This document shows, in pieces, positions 7,561 through 15,249 of a DNA stretch of 54,531 nucleotides. Each line of letters opens with the position of its first letter. The first letter of the stretch is position 1. The notes under the pieces were generated by a model. It saw nothing but the letters and a program-made list of their open reading frames with translations. It was not told where the DNA came from and made no database searches. The stretch comes from Bifidobacterium breve (lineage in GTDB: Bacteria; Actinomycetota; Actinomycetes; Nanopelagicales; Nanopelagicaceae). The stretch is from contig CAMAPO010000008.1 in NCBI GenBank assembly GCA_945860245.1, positions 1 through 54,531 of the forward strand. Direction: 5' to 3'. The translations under genes were made by a program, and so were the position numbers.

Positions 7561-9162
7561 ATGTCCAGCCATGGCCCAGTAAAAGAACATACCCACAGAG
7601 AGATCATGATCATCCTCAGCGGATTGATGACCGGAATGCTTTTGGCAGCCCTTGATCAGACCATTGTTTCAACTGCCCTTAAGAGCATCGTTGAAGATTT
7701 CAATGGCCTCAACCATTACACCTGGGTAGTTACTGCGTACTTGCTTACTTCAACTGCATCAACGCCTTTATACGGAAAAATTTCTGATATTTATGGTCGC
7801 CGCATTGTTTTCCAATTTGCGATCGTTACCTTCTTAATCGGTTCTTTCCTAGCCGGTGCATCACAGAATATGACGCAATTAATTGCTACACGGGCACTAC
7901 AAGGCCTTGGCGCTGGTGGGCTTATGGCGCTGACTTTTGTAATCATTGGTGACATTGTTCCACCCCGCGAACGCGGTCGTTATCAAGGTTACTTCGGCGC
8001 TGTTTGGGGACTCTCATCTGTTGCAGGTCCCTTGCTCGGTGGATTCTTTTCAGATCACACAACAATTCTTGGCGTAACAGGATGGCGCTGGATCTTCTAT
8101 ATAAATATTCCTTTTGGCATCGCCGCGTTGGCAATTACTTCAGCAGTACTGCATATTCCAAAAATTAAGCGTGATCATAAGATCGATTACTTGGGCGCTC
8201 TGCTGATGGTCTCTGCCGTTTCTTCAACTTTGCTCGCTGTATCTATCTACGGACCAGAACGAGGTTGGGGTAACTCAACGACGCTTACCTATCTATTCGC
8301 TGGTATCGCGCTCTCCGTAATCTTTCTATATTGGGAATCTAAAGTGCAAGAACCAATCTTGCCTTTATCACTCTTTAAGAACCACACCTTCTCGCTAACA
8401 TCTGTGCTTGGCTTTATTATCGGCGCTGGTATGTTCGGTGCAATTGTGATGTTGCCACTTTATTTACAGGTTGTTAAAGGCGATACCGCAACCGAAGCAG
8501 GCTTGAAATTGATCCCATTTATGCTTGGAATTGTCTCCACTTCAATTTATAGCGGTAAAGCGATTACTAAGCATGGACATTACAAGCGCTTCCCAATTAT
8601 CGGCACTGCGATTATGACCGTCGGTATCTTGTTGATGGCGACGCTTAACACGACAACTCCATTCTGGCAGCTTTCAATTTATGCAATTATGGTCGGAGCC
8701 GGACTTGGTCTTTCGATGCAGACAATCGTTATCGCCTTGCAGAACGCAGTTGACTACAAAGATATGGGCGTTGCTACTAGCTCTAATACTTTCTTCCGCT
8801 CGCTCGGTAGCGTATTTGGTACGGCAATCTTCGGAACCATTCTGACCAATCGCTTGGGACATTATCTAGCCGAAAACTTTGAGGAATTAGCGACCACTAA
8901 TCCGAGCGCCGTTGCTGGATTTGATGCCGCTAAACTTGAAGGGATTCAAAGCAACACCGCTGTGCTTCAGACAATGCCACCGATCATCCAGACAACTGCT
9001 TTAGATGCTTTCGTTAGTTCATTCCACGTAGTCTTCTTAACAGCTGCGCCGATCACTGCAGCAGGATTCGTGTTTGCTCTCTTCCTCCGCGAAACTGCGC
9101 TTCGCACAAATAAGGATTATGCAGCGGCCCGTGAGGAATCCGCGGGTGAGGCTGTAGGTTAA
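7561..9162 (+). CDS. MFS drug transporter, DHA2 (EmrB/QacA) family
   Basis: The 533-residue size and about 14 hydrophobic segments fit the DHA2 family of proton-driven multidrug exporters. Motif A appears as [13 protein letters not shown] (about residues 79-91). The TM5 motif C region reads [14 protein letters not shown] (about 150-163), and an early [13 protein letters not shown] motif marks the 14-TM group. The ATG at 7561 has a GAGAGG ribosome site. A second MFS gene follows after 6 nt. The pair is divergent from an ABC exporter, so this is an efflux-rich stretch. Substrate unknown. Confidence 0.93.
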   Translation: MSSHGPVKEHTHREIMIILSGLMTGMLLAALDQTIVSTALKSIVEDFNGLNHYTWVVTAYLLTSTASTPLYGKISDIYGRRIVFQFAIVTFLIGSFLAGASQNMTQLIATRALQGLGAGGLMALTFVIIGDIVPPRERGRYQGYFGAVWGLSSVAGPLLGGFFSDHTTILGVTGWRWIFYINIPFGIAALAITSAVLHIPKIKRDHKIDYLGALLMVSAVSSTLLAVSIYGPERGWGNSTTLTYLFAGIALSVIFLYWESKVQEPILPLSLFKNHTFSLTSVLGFIIGAGMFGAIVMLPLYLQVVKGDTATEAGLKLIPFMLGIVSTSIYSGKAITKHGHYKRFPIIGTAIMTVGILLMATLNTTTPFWQLSIYAIMVGAGLGLSMQTIVIALQNAVDYKDMGVATSSNTFFRSLGSVFGTAIFGTILTNRLGHYLAENFEELATTNPSAVAGFDAAKLEGIQSNTAVLQTMPPIIQTTALDAFVSSFHVVFLTAAPITAAGFVFALFLRETALRTNKDYAAAREESAGEAVG

Positions 9163-9168
9163 ACGTAA

Positions 9169-10386
9169 TTGACCTTTAAAGAGCGAAGTAAGTTCAGCAA
9201 CCCTTTTGCAGAATTTCCGCGCGAAGTTGGCGTTCTCGTCTTTGCCTCATTTTTTGTCGCAGTTGGATTTGGAATCATTGCACCAACGCTGCCGCTCTTT
9301 GCCCGCTCCTTTGGGGTAAATAACGCACAAGTGGGAGCGATCCTTTCAGCATTCGCCTTTGCAAGATTTGCCAGTGGGCTGTTTTCGGGAAAGCTAGTCG
9401 ATGTATTTGGTGAAAGATTGGTTTACACAATCGGAGTCGGATTTGTAGCGCTCTCATCTTTCGCAGCCGCTTTTTCTCAAAGCTACGAACAACTCCTGTT
9501 CTACCGAGCAGCAGGCGGACTTGGATCTTCAATGTTCTCAGTAGCAGCCGGTTCAATCATTCTGCGCGCAACCGATGACACTCACCGAGCGCGCGCGCAA
9601 TCTCTGTATAACGCCAGCTTCTTGGTTGGCATGATGGCCGGACCTGTAATTGGTGGATTTCTAACTGCAATCTCACTTCGTGCACCACTTCTTGTATATG
9701 CAATTCTCTTAGTTATATCCAGTGCCGCCGGTGGTTTTTTGTTACGTAATTCGGTACTCGCTGCGCGACCAACTGAGAAAGTTGCGAATGAGAAGGGTTC
9801 AATGCGGGAAGCACTTTCTAGCAAGCCATATCTAATCGCTCTTACAATTTCATTCTGCAGCGCATCAATTCTCTTTGGAATGTCACGTTCGATCCTGCCT
9901 TTATTTATGGTGGAAGAGATGAAATCAACTGCTGGATATCTTGGACTTGGCTTTACGATCTCATCGGTAATTCAAGGTTTGCTATTGCTTAAAGCAGGTG
10001 GCCTCTCGGATACAAGGGGGAGAAAATACTCTGCCCTTTTAGGAACCTCTCTTCTAGCAATTTCGGTTCTAGTTTTGGTTGTAACCGTTCAGCCTTGGAT
10101 GTTCTTGTTATCTATGGTTATCGCCGCCTTTGGCTCAATTTTCCTTGCCTCAACGGCTGCAATTGTGGGCGATGTTATGAAAGGCAAAGGTGGACAAGTG
10201 ATTGCTGTATTCCAAATGTCTGGCGATGCAGGTGCAATGGTTGCGCCAATTGCTCTTGGCTTTATCGCCGATCATTACGGCTTCCGTCCCGCCTTTGCTG
10301 TTAGCGCCGCTTTAATGTTTATCGCCTTCTTTGTGGCAACAAAATTGCCCGAGACGCGGGCTTCGCATCTCGGGCAATCTCGCTAA
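9169..10386 (+). CDS. MFS transporter (12-TM type)
   Basis: The 405 residues have about 12 hydrophobic segments and a motif-A-like loop GKLVDVFGERLVY (about 75-87). Its start is TTG at 9169, 6 nt after the preceding MFS stop, so translation is probably coupled. The 3' end of the coding sequence contains a perfect 10-bp inverted repeat that looks like a terminator for the opposing gene. Family membership is clear; the substrate is not. Confidence 0.9.
   Translation: MTFKERSKFSNPFAEFPREVGVLVFASFFVAVGFGIIAPTLPLFARSFGVNNAQVGAILSAFAFARFASGLFSGKLVDVFGERLVYTIGVGFVALSSFAAAFSQSYEQLLFYRAAGGLGSSMFSVAAGSIILRATDDTHRARAQSLYNASFLVGMMAGPVIGGFLTAISLRAPLLVYAILLVISSAAGGFLLRNSVLAARPTEKVANEKGSMREALSSKPYLIALTISFCSASILFGMSRSILPLFMVEEMKSTAGYLGLGFTISSVIQGLLLLKAGGLSDTRGRKYSALLGTSLLAISVLVLVVTVQPWMFLLSMVIAAFGSIFLASTAAIVGDVMKGKGGQVIAVFQMSGDAGAMVAPIALGFIADHYGFRPAFAVSAALMFIAFFVATKLPETRASHLGQSR
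10345..10377 (-). terminator. Intrinsic terminator for the Bax inhibitor gene, inside the MFS 3' coding end
   Basis: TTGCCCGAGA and TCTCGGGCAA form a perfect 10-bp stem, with a further GCG/CGC inner pair. On the minus strand the stem is followed by TTTTG, which fits an intrinsic terminator of the convergent 10408-11160 gene. On the plus strand it is still inside the MFS reading frame and is followed by less T-rich sequence. Confidence 0.65.
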
Positions 10387-10407
10387 TTTCTAGCCGATTT
10401 TACTTAT

Positions 10408-11160
10408 TTAGTCACTATTACGAAGGATTGAGAGCAATCTCAAAACTTCCATGTACAACCAAACAATTGTTACCATCAAACCAAAAGCCATACGCCATGA
10501 CTCTTCTTGTGGTGCGCCGGCGGCGATAGTGCGTTCAATCTGATCAAAATCAAGTACTAAGAAAAAGGTTGCAAGTGCAACAGCTGCTACAGCCACTAGT
10601 AAGCCTGTCGCTCCACCAGGACGTCCAGTGAAGATAGTGATGAGGGAGAAGACTAAGTAACCCATCAATGCACCAAGCATTATGCGAGTGAATTTAGGTG
10701 TTACGCGAATCTTTCCACTGCGGTAGGCAACTAAGATTCCACCGAAAGCACAGAGCGTTCCGATTACTGCCTGGCCAACAATGCCTGAATATGCTTCGTT
10801 ATAGATCCGGCTAATTGTTCCGAGTGCAAGTCCCTGTGCTGCCGCATATGCGATAACTAGCGGAACGCGAACTTTCTTAGAAAATATATTGACCATTGCA
10901 AGAACAAAACCACCGAGGAAGCCAACAAGTGCAAGACCTGGACTGTTAGCACCCCAAGCAAATGCACCGACTGCAACCAAGACTGCAAACAAAGTAGCAG
11001 TGCGCATCACAACATCGTCCATAGTCACACGACCGGTGCGAAGTGATGACGCTGCTGGAGCTGCGTAAGTTGTTTCTAGTGAATCGTTATCGAGACGTGT
11101 TGCATCCATCTGTGCAAAACCACGATTCGAACGAGTTAGTACTGGATTTGAACTGCGCAC
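10408..11160 (-). CDS. Bax inhibitor-1 / YccA family membrane protein
   Basis: The 250-residue protein starts MRSSNPVLTRSNRGFAQ, the typical actinobacterial N-terminus of this family, and has about seven hydrophobic segments. Family members elsewhere act as pH-sensitive calcium leak channels; the bacterial role is not established. The start is GTG at 11160 with GAAAGGGA upstream, and a TATACT -10-like box lies further upstream. Its transcript probably ends at the hairpin 10345-10377. It stands alone between the MFS genes and the tRNA-flanked island. Confidence 0.88.
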   Translation of the reverse strand: MRSSNPVLTRSNRGFAQMDATRLDNDSLETTYAAPAASSLRTGRVTMDDVVMRTATLFAVLVAVGAFAWGANSPGLALVGFLGGFVLAMVNIFSKKVRVPLVIAYAAAQGLALGTISRIYNEAYSGIVGQAVIGTLCAFGGILVAYRSGKIRVTPKFTRIMLGALMGYLVFSLITIFTGRPGGATGLLVAVAAVALATFFLVLDFDQIERTIAAGAPQEESWRMAFGLMVTIVWLYMEVLRLLSILRNSD

Positions 11161-11266
11161 TAATTTCCCTTTCTAGGAAAACCGCCCTTTTGGTGCGGGG
11201 TATGTAGTATAAATCTAAAGGTATTTTCCTGAGAATTTCATTTGAAGGCGCCCCCACGCTCAATTT

Positions 11267-11300
11267 TGGCGCACCGAGTGGGGTTTGAACCCACGCTGGG
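11267..11300 (-). pseudogene. 3' end of a tRNA (T-arm, acceptor strand, CCA) without its 5' half
   Basis: The minus strand reads a T-arm GTGGG-TTCAAAC-CCCAC, then TCGGTGC, a discriminator and CCA. It matches the 3' end of the tRNA at 15082-15157 at 29 of 34 positions in the same orientation. The expected 5' acceptor, D-arm and anticodon are absent; instead the end of a secreted-protein gene abuts it. Such 3' remnants are left when an element integrates at a tRNA gene. The five differences mean the source was a related tRNA or the event is old. Confidence 0.6.
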
Positions 11301-11316
11301 GCTATGAAAGCTCTAA

Positions 11317-13056
11317 CTACTTCTTCTTATACCCATTCGGACAGGTGGGTTTTACAGCCGTAACCTTCTTTGAAAGCTTGCCTTTTACGCAGGTGATTGT
11401 TCGCTTTACGTTGGGTTTTACTGCCGGAGCAGTGACTGCCGGAGTTGCTGATGGACTAGCAGAGTTCGTAGATGTTGTACTTTCAGAAATCTGCAAGTTC
11501 TTTGCTCCAATTATCTTCAGTTTAATCTCATTTGCGGAATAGTGGAATCCGCTAGCCCTAAAGGAAATGTAGCCATCTTTGATTTCTAAAGTAGATACTT
11601 CAACACTTTGAACCGTATTATCAGAAGCTGAAAGTATCTGGATTTGAGCTTTTGCTTTGGATAAATCATTCCCCCACAAACACTTAGCTACCAGTACTGA
11701 AACTCGAAGCTCATAAAATCCAGTTACAACTTTCCCATTTGTATCGAGATGTGTAGAAGCTAGATTATAATCAAGTGACTCATTCTCTTTATTCCATTTT
11801 GGAGGAGAGGGTACAAGTAACGAAGCATTTGATGACAAAACACCACTGGGTTCGGTGCGAGATGAACATTTTAAAAGATCCAAAAAGTCTTGTCCTGCCG
11901 GATTCATGGTCTTAAAATTCCAGACAGTGACAGTATCTTTCGGTAAAATTGGGAAGTATTTTTCTAGCTCCCTCCACGTAAAATAACCAGAAGCATCTTC
12001 AGTACTTCCTCCACCATGTAATGTCATATCTGCAAATTCACTACAATTTGGAATCCAATTATAGGGAGTCGGGTTGAAACATTTTGTTTGAGTTAAATCA
12101 AATGAATAAGGCTTAATTCCTGGTTGTTGTGTTGCCTCAAATGCGATATTCATAATTTTTCTACCAAGAATGTAATTCTCAACTGTTGCCGGCCTAAATG
12201 ACTCTGCCGAATTAATTGATATGGGGGTTCCTTGGAAAGTTAAGTCTGCAGAACCATCGACAAGTTTCTTAATGGAAATCTCACTGTTTTGATTTCTCGC
12301 AGTAAACCAATCAACTATTTGAAAAATGTCTAGATGCTTTTTAAAATTCACGGTGAGTCTGATAGGTTTCAGATTTGTAAAATCTTCACGCTGTGTGCAA
12401 TATTTTTTGAGCGCGACCGGATCGTAGTAGCATCTTGTTTTCGAATTAGGTTCGCTAATTAATCCACCGTAAGGCATTCTTTCATCTAATTCTGCCTTTG
12501 ATATAGATTGTATTGAATCTGAAATGGGCACTATAGAAATATCGGTAGGCGCTGTCGATGGAAGTAGTTGTTTATCGTTTCCAGATCTAAATATTGTAAA
12601 AGTAAGGAGAAATTTCGATCCCCCACTATGTTCAATGCCTGGAAAAGTCCAAATGCTACTCCGAGCAGATTTAGGAAGTATGGAATCCTTTACCGGGTTC
12701 TCACTGTAAATAGATTCTGTGAATTTGTAAGCAGTTTTACCGGGAATAGTTTCATTGTCTTCTTCAACAGGAAAATAGGATTCTAATTGTCCTTTTATCC
12801 AATTCGATTGCAAATCCTGATACTCGACACTCTTTATGCAATCCGTGGGATCCGCCGCAGTGCAGGCTGGTAACACACCCCTAAATGCTTGGCCGCCTTG
12901 CATTCTTGAGGGCCACAATGAGAAGTAAGCTTCGGGGAACCCACTATTAGACAAGCTCCAAGTTGCTTCATACTGATTGGCTGCTTGAACTGGTGAAACC
13001 CCAGTATACATTGAGACGAAAATCAAGATGCTAACTATCGCCCGCAGCAACCTCAT
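11317..13056 (-). CDS. Secreted protein, paralogous family member A, two-cysteine C-terminal module
   Basis: The 579-residue protein starts with a signal peptide (MRLLRAIVSILIFVSMYTG, cleavage near VQA). Its body aligns along its length with the next gene and with 28342-30543. Shared points are an early Cys pair with CIKSVEY, a mid region LTVNFKKHLDIFQIVDWF, a segment GVLSSNASLLVPSPPKW, then AKCLWGNDLSKAKA and SFRASGFHYS. The C-terminus is a short module ITCVKG, KKVTAVKP, CPNGYKKK after a Ser/Pro/Ala linker. I recognise no named domain. It is probably surface-exposed or released. The ATG is preceded 6 nt upstream by TAGAAT. The stop lies 16 nt from a tRNA remnant. Confidence 0.85.
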   Translation of the reverse strand: MRLLRAIVSILIFVSMYTGVSPVQAANQYEATWSLSNSGFPEAYFSLWPSRMQGGQAFRGVLPACTAADPTDCIKSVEYQDLQSNWIKGQLESYFPVEEDNETIPGKTAYKFTESIYSENPVKDSILPKSARSSIWTFPGIEHSGGSKFLLTFTIFRSGNDKQLLPSTAPTDISIVPISDSIQSISKAELDERMPYGGLISEPNSKTRCYYDPVALKKYCTQREDFTNLKPIRLTVNFKKHLDIFQIVDWFTARNQNSEISIKKLVDGSADLTFQGTPISINSAESFRPATVENYILGRKIMNIAFEATQQPGIKPYSFDLTQTKCFNPTPYNWIPNCSEFADMTLHGGGSTEDASGYFTWRELEKYFPILPKDTVTVWNFKTMNPAGQDFLDLLKCSSRTEPSGVLSSNASLLVPSPPKWNKENESLDYNLASTHLDTNGKVVTGFYELRVSVLVAKCLWGNDLSKAKAQIQILSASDNTVQSVEVSTLEIKDGYISFRASGFHYSANEIKLKIIGAKNLQISESTTSTNSASPSATPAVTAPAVKPNVKRTITCVKGKLSKKVTAVKPTCPNGYKKK

Positions 13057-13062
13057 ATTCCT

Positions 13063-13068
13063 ATTCTA
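13063..13068 (-). promoter_or_regulatory. -10 box TAGAAT for secreted protein A
   Basis: TAGAAT on the minus strand, 6 nt (AGGAAT), then ATG at 13056. The same hexamer-to-start spacing occurs at the paralogue next door. Confidence 0.55.
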
Positions 13069-13114
13069 GTCGTGCGGTCAAAATAATCAACGGTACATAT
13101 AAACGGAGTGTGAA

Positions 13115-14800
13115 CTATTTCTTCTTATACCCAGCAGGGCACTTAGGTTTAACCGCAGTTACTTTCTTGGTTACTTTGCCTTTAATGCAGGTAATTGTTG
13201 ATTTCTTGTTGCCTGGCACTTTAGGGGAAGTGGCCGAGGTTGCTTCGATAATTGTATTTACGGAGTCTGGGAAATAATCAGGCATAACTGTTTGCGAGCT
13301 CAATCCCGAACTTTTATTGCCGAGTTTGACCTTTATAACTGAGGTTGAATAACCAAATCCTGCAGCTCTAAAAGTTAAGTATCCGTCTCGCCGGACGAAA
13401 GTAGCTGTAGTTGCCTTGCTTGAACCATCAGGCGATTCAACTTTTACGGAGGCACGATAGGAAATTGCATCATTGCCCCATAAACAGGTGGCCAAACGCT
13501 CATCAATGCTTAACTCATAAACACCTACATTTAGAGTTCCGTTTTTTCTAGTATGGGGTGAAGCGATCGTGTAAACCAACTCCTGTAAATCCGAATCCCA
13601 TACTGGAGGCCTTGGATTTGCTGCAATTGCATTGGTCGAAATAATTCCGGGATTAAGATTATCGCTGTTACATTTTTTAAGCAGACCTGAATCGCTCGGT
13701 GATACTACAGTGCTTTGAACACTCCAAGCTCCTTGTTCTGATAAATAGGTAAATTTGAATTTTTCTTCTAGAATTCTCCAAGCTTCAAGAGTGCCCGGGC
13801 TAATGGTAGAAAACCCGCTCCCAGATGCCTGAAGAAAACTCTCGTAAGTTATACTCGAGTCGTTTATATTGCCCCAAGCAATTTCATTATATTTATTCAG
13901 GGCGCTCTTTAGGATTTGATAGTTGGCTTCGGTCTTTTCGAATTCAGTCATTACAGAGCCGATTCTAATTGGGCTTCCCTCGACTGTGAGTAATTTTGAA
14001 CCATCGTTCAATATGGCTTCAGATATTTTTGAATTAGAAAGACGTCCTGCTAACCAACTAGAATTGTTAAGAACAGCTTTTGTTTTTTGAAAATTTACGG
14101 TTATTCGAAATTTACTGGATTCGGGAAATTCTCCACTTTGTACGTTGGGACAATCAAATCTAGCTTTCCCAAATCCGCCATTACATCCCGTCCCCGACCC
14201 CGAGTAATCTATTGGATAAAGATTTGCGTAAATTCCGCCGGTCGTATTTGACCAAGTTATAGTGCTTCCAGGATCTCTTGGATTTGTAGTATTTGTTGAA
14301 GCTCCAGGAAATGAAATATTAATAGCAAAATCGGTGCCTAGGGAATGTTTTACTCCTTGAATTTCCCAAATACCTGTCCTGCCACCTGCGGGTAAATTTC
14401 TTGGTAAATCCTCTTTCAAAAAGGCAATGTCACTCACATTTCCGTAATAGCTTTTAAATTTGTTGTCTTCCCAAACTAGGTTCTTAAGAGGTAAATACTC
14501 TTTGAAGGTTCCACTTATCCACTTACCATTCTTGTCTAGCGCCTCAAAACTAGTAATACAGTCATTGATAATTTTCCCTAAACAGGGAGGAAGAACAAAG
14601 TACGCTCCATAGTTATCATCCGTGGGAGGTACAGAAAAATGTGGATGAAAGTATGTGTCTGTAGTAAATTGGACTGACCAATTTTTTGTAATAGTCCCAT
14701 CGCCAGCAGATGCACCTGAAATTGGAAATAAAGAAATCATTAGTATTCCCGAAAGCAGAGGTGTGAAAGTCTTATTAAGACTACCTCGAAACGCTTTCAC
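13115..14800 (-). CDS. Secreted protein, paralogous family member B, two-cysteine C-terminal module
   Basis: This 561-residue paralogue of the downstream gene starts at GTG 14800 with a signal peptide (KTFTPLLSGILMISLFPISGASA). Shared features include PPCLGKIINDCITSFEA, a RITVNFQKTKAVLNNSSWLAG-type strand region, ISTNAIAANPRPPVWD, ATCLWGNDAISYRA and TFRAAGFGYS. The end is again ITCIKG, KKVTAVKP, CPAGYKKK. The two genes are 58 nt apart and each has its own -10 box, so they may be transcribed separately. Sequence divergence is high except at the cysteines, the WGN motif and the C-terminal module. Function unknown; probably envelope-associated. Confidence 0.85.
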   Translation of the reverse strand: MKAFRGSLNKTFTPLLSGILMISLFPISGASAGDGTITKNWSVQFTTDTYFHPHFSVPPTDDNYGAYFVLPPCLGKIINDCITSFEALDKNGKWISGTFKEYLPLKNLVWEDNKFKSYYGNVSDIAFLKEDLPRNLPAGGRTGIWEIQGVKHSLGTDFAINISFPGASTNTTNPRDPGSTITWSNTTGGIYANLYPIDYSGSGTGCNGGFGKARFDCPNVQSGEFPESSKFRITVNFQKTKAVLNNSSWLAGRLSNSKISEAILNDGSKLLTVEGSPIRIGSVMTEFEKTEANYQILKSALNKYNEIAWGNINDSSITYESFLQASGSGFSTISPGTLEAWRILEEKFKFTYLSEQGAWSVQSTVVSPSDSGLLKKCNSDNLNPGIISTNAIAANPRPPVWDSDLQELVYTIASPHTRKNGTLNVGVYELSIDERLATCLWGNDAISYRASVKVESPDGSSKATTATFVRRDGYLTFRAAGFGYSTSVIKVKLGNKSSGLSSQTVMPDYFPDSVNTIIEATSATSPKVPGNKKSTITCIKGKVTKKVTAVKPKCPAGYKKK

Positions 14801-14806
14801 GCTTCA

Positions 14807-14812
14807 AGCCTA
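14807..14812 (-). promoter_or_regulatory. -10 box TAGGCT for secreted protein B
   Basis: TAGGCT on the minus strand, 6 nt (TGAAGC), then GTG at 14800. No ribosome site is present. Confidence 0.5.
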
Positions 14813-14890
14813 CGCACTTTAGGAGATATTTCTAAGTAGGTAGTACAGATACCTACACGCTCAAAATTAACTACCGGGGGTCTGCTTTAC

Positions 14891-14911
14891 CCCAATGGCA
14901 GAGGCAGAGGA
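14891..14911 (+). repeat. 21-nt inverted copy of the tRNA D-arm / anticodon-stem segment
   Basis: The 21 bases on the plus strand are identical to the minus-strand tRNA segment at 15127-15147 (D-arm through the 5' side of the anticodon stem). The flanks differ, apart from a few bases. A GAGC-TTT-GCTC hairpin follows. It may be a tRNA fragment moved by recombination; a plus-strand transcript from here through the tRNA would also be antisense to it. Confidence 0.75.
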
Positions 14912-15081
14912 GTGAGAGCTTTGCTCGAGCCTAGATGTGGAGGCAAGGAAGGAACTGAGTACCTACACATCCGCTTCAAATCCTCCAGCAGTTATGTATT
15001 AATTGTGTATGCATTTGTGTATGCATCCATAATTCATTACTGGATTATTTTTACTGAGTGCGCGATACTTTGAGCACGAAC

Positions 15082-15157
15082 TGGTGCCCCGAGTGGGGGT
15101 CGAACCCACACTGGGAGGATTTTAAGTCCTCTGCCTCTGCCATTGGGCTATCGGGGC
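15082..15157 (-). tRNA. tRNA with anticodon TAA (Leu, UUA) and short variable loop
   Basis: The minus strand gives a 76-nt cloverleaf with encoded CCA. The acceptor is GCCCCGA/TCGGGGC, the D-arm has three good pairs plus a C-A mismatch, and the anticodon stem is GAGGA/TCCTC with loop CTTAAAA (anticodon TAA). The variable loop is CCAGT and the T-arm GTGGG/CCCAC. The anticodon reads UUA, so leucine is the formal call. Canonical bacterial tRNA-Leu is class II with a long variable arm, and this one is class I in size. Its charging identity is therefore uncertain. Confidence 0.85.
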
Positions 15158-15249
15158 GCACGGTCTCCCGAGCGCGCTGAGTCTACTTCAGAAAGTTGCA
15201 AGAGCAGAATTGAGGTTTTCAATGGATAATTTGAGCAAAGAGCTGGCCT

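Larger units (their letters stand above)
14801..15081. other. Gene-free segment with short repeats beside the tRNA
   Basis: I find no convincing protein gene here. It contains an inverted GTAGGTA/TACCTAC pair around 14836-14858, a copy of a tRNA segment in opposite orientation at 14891-14911, and two tandem 12-bp copies of TTGTGTATGCAT at 15003-15026. The mix of repeats beside a tRNA is what an old integration or recombination junction can look like. Confidence 0.5.
11267..15157. mobile_element. Candidate tRNA-anchored mini-island
   Basis: An intact tRNA at one end (15082-15157) and a 3' tRNA remnant in the same orientation at the other enclose two paralogous secreted-protein genes. This is the layout expected for integration at a tRNA 3' end. 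No integrase, transposase or phage gene is present, so any element is decayed or was passive. The evidence is geometry only. Confidence 0.3.

Noticed and set aside
11317-14800. LPxTG sortase substrates
   Set aside because: The C-termini have no LPxTG motif or terminal membrane helix; they end in the Cys module and lysines.
11267-15157. Prophage or integrative element with its own integrase
   Set aside because: No integrase, excisionase, replication or capsid gene is present; only the tRNA geometry supports an element.
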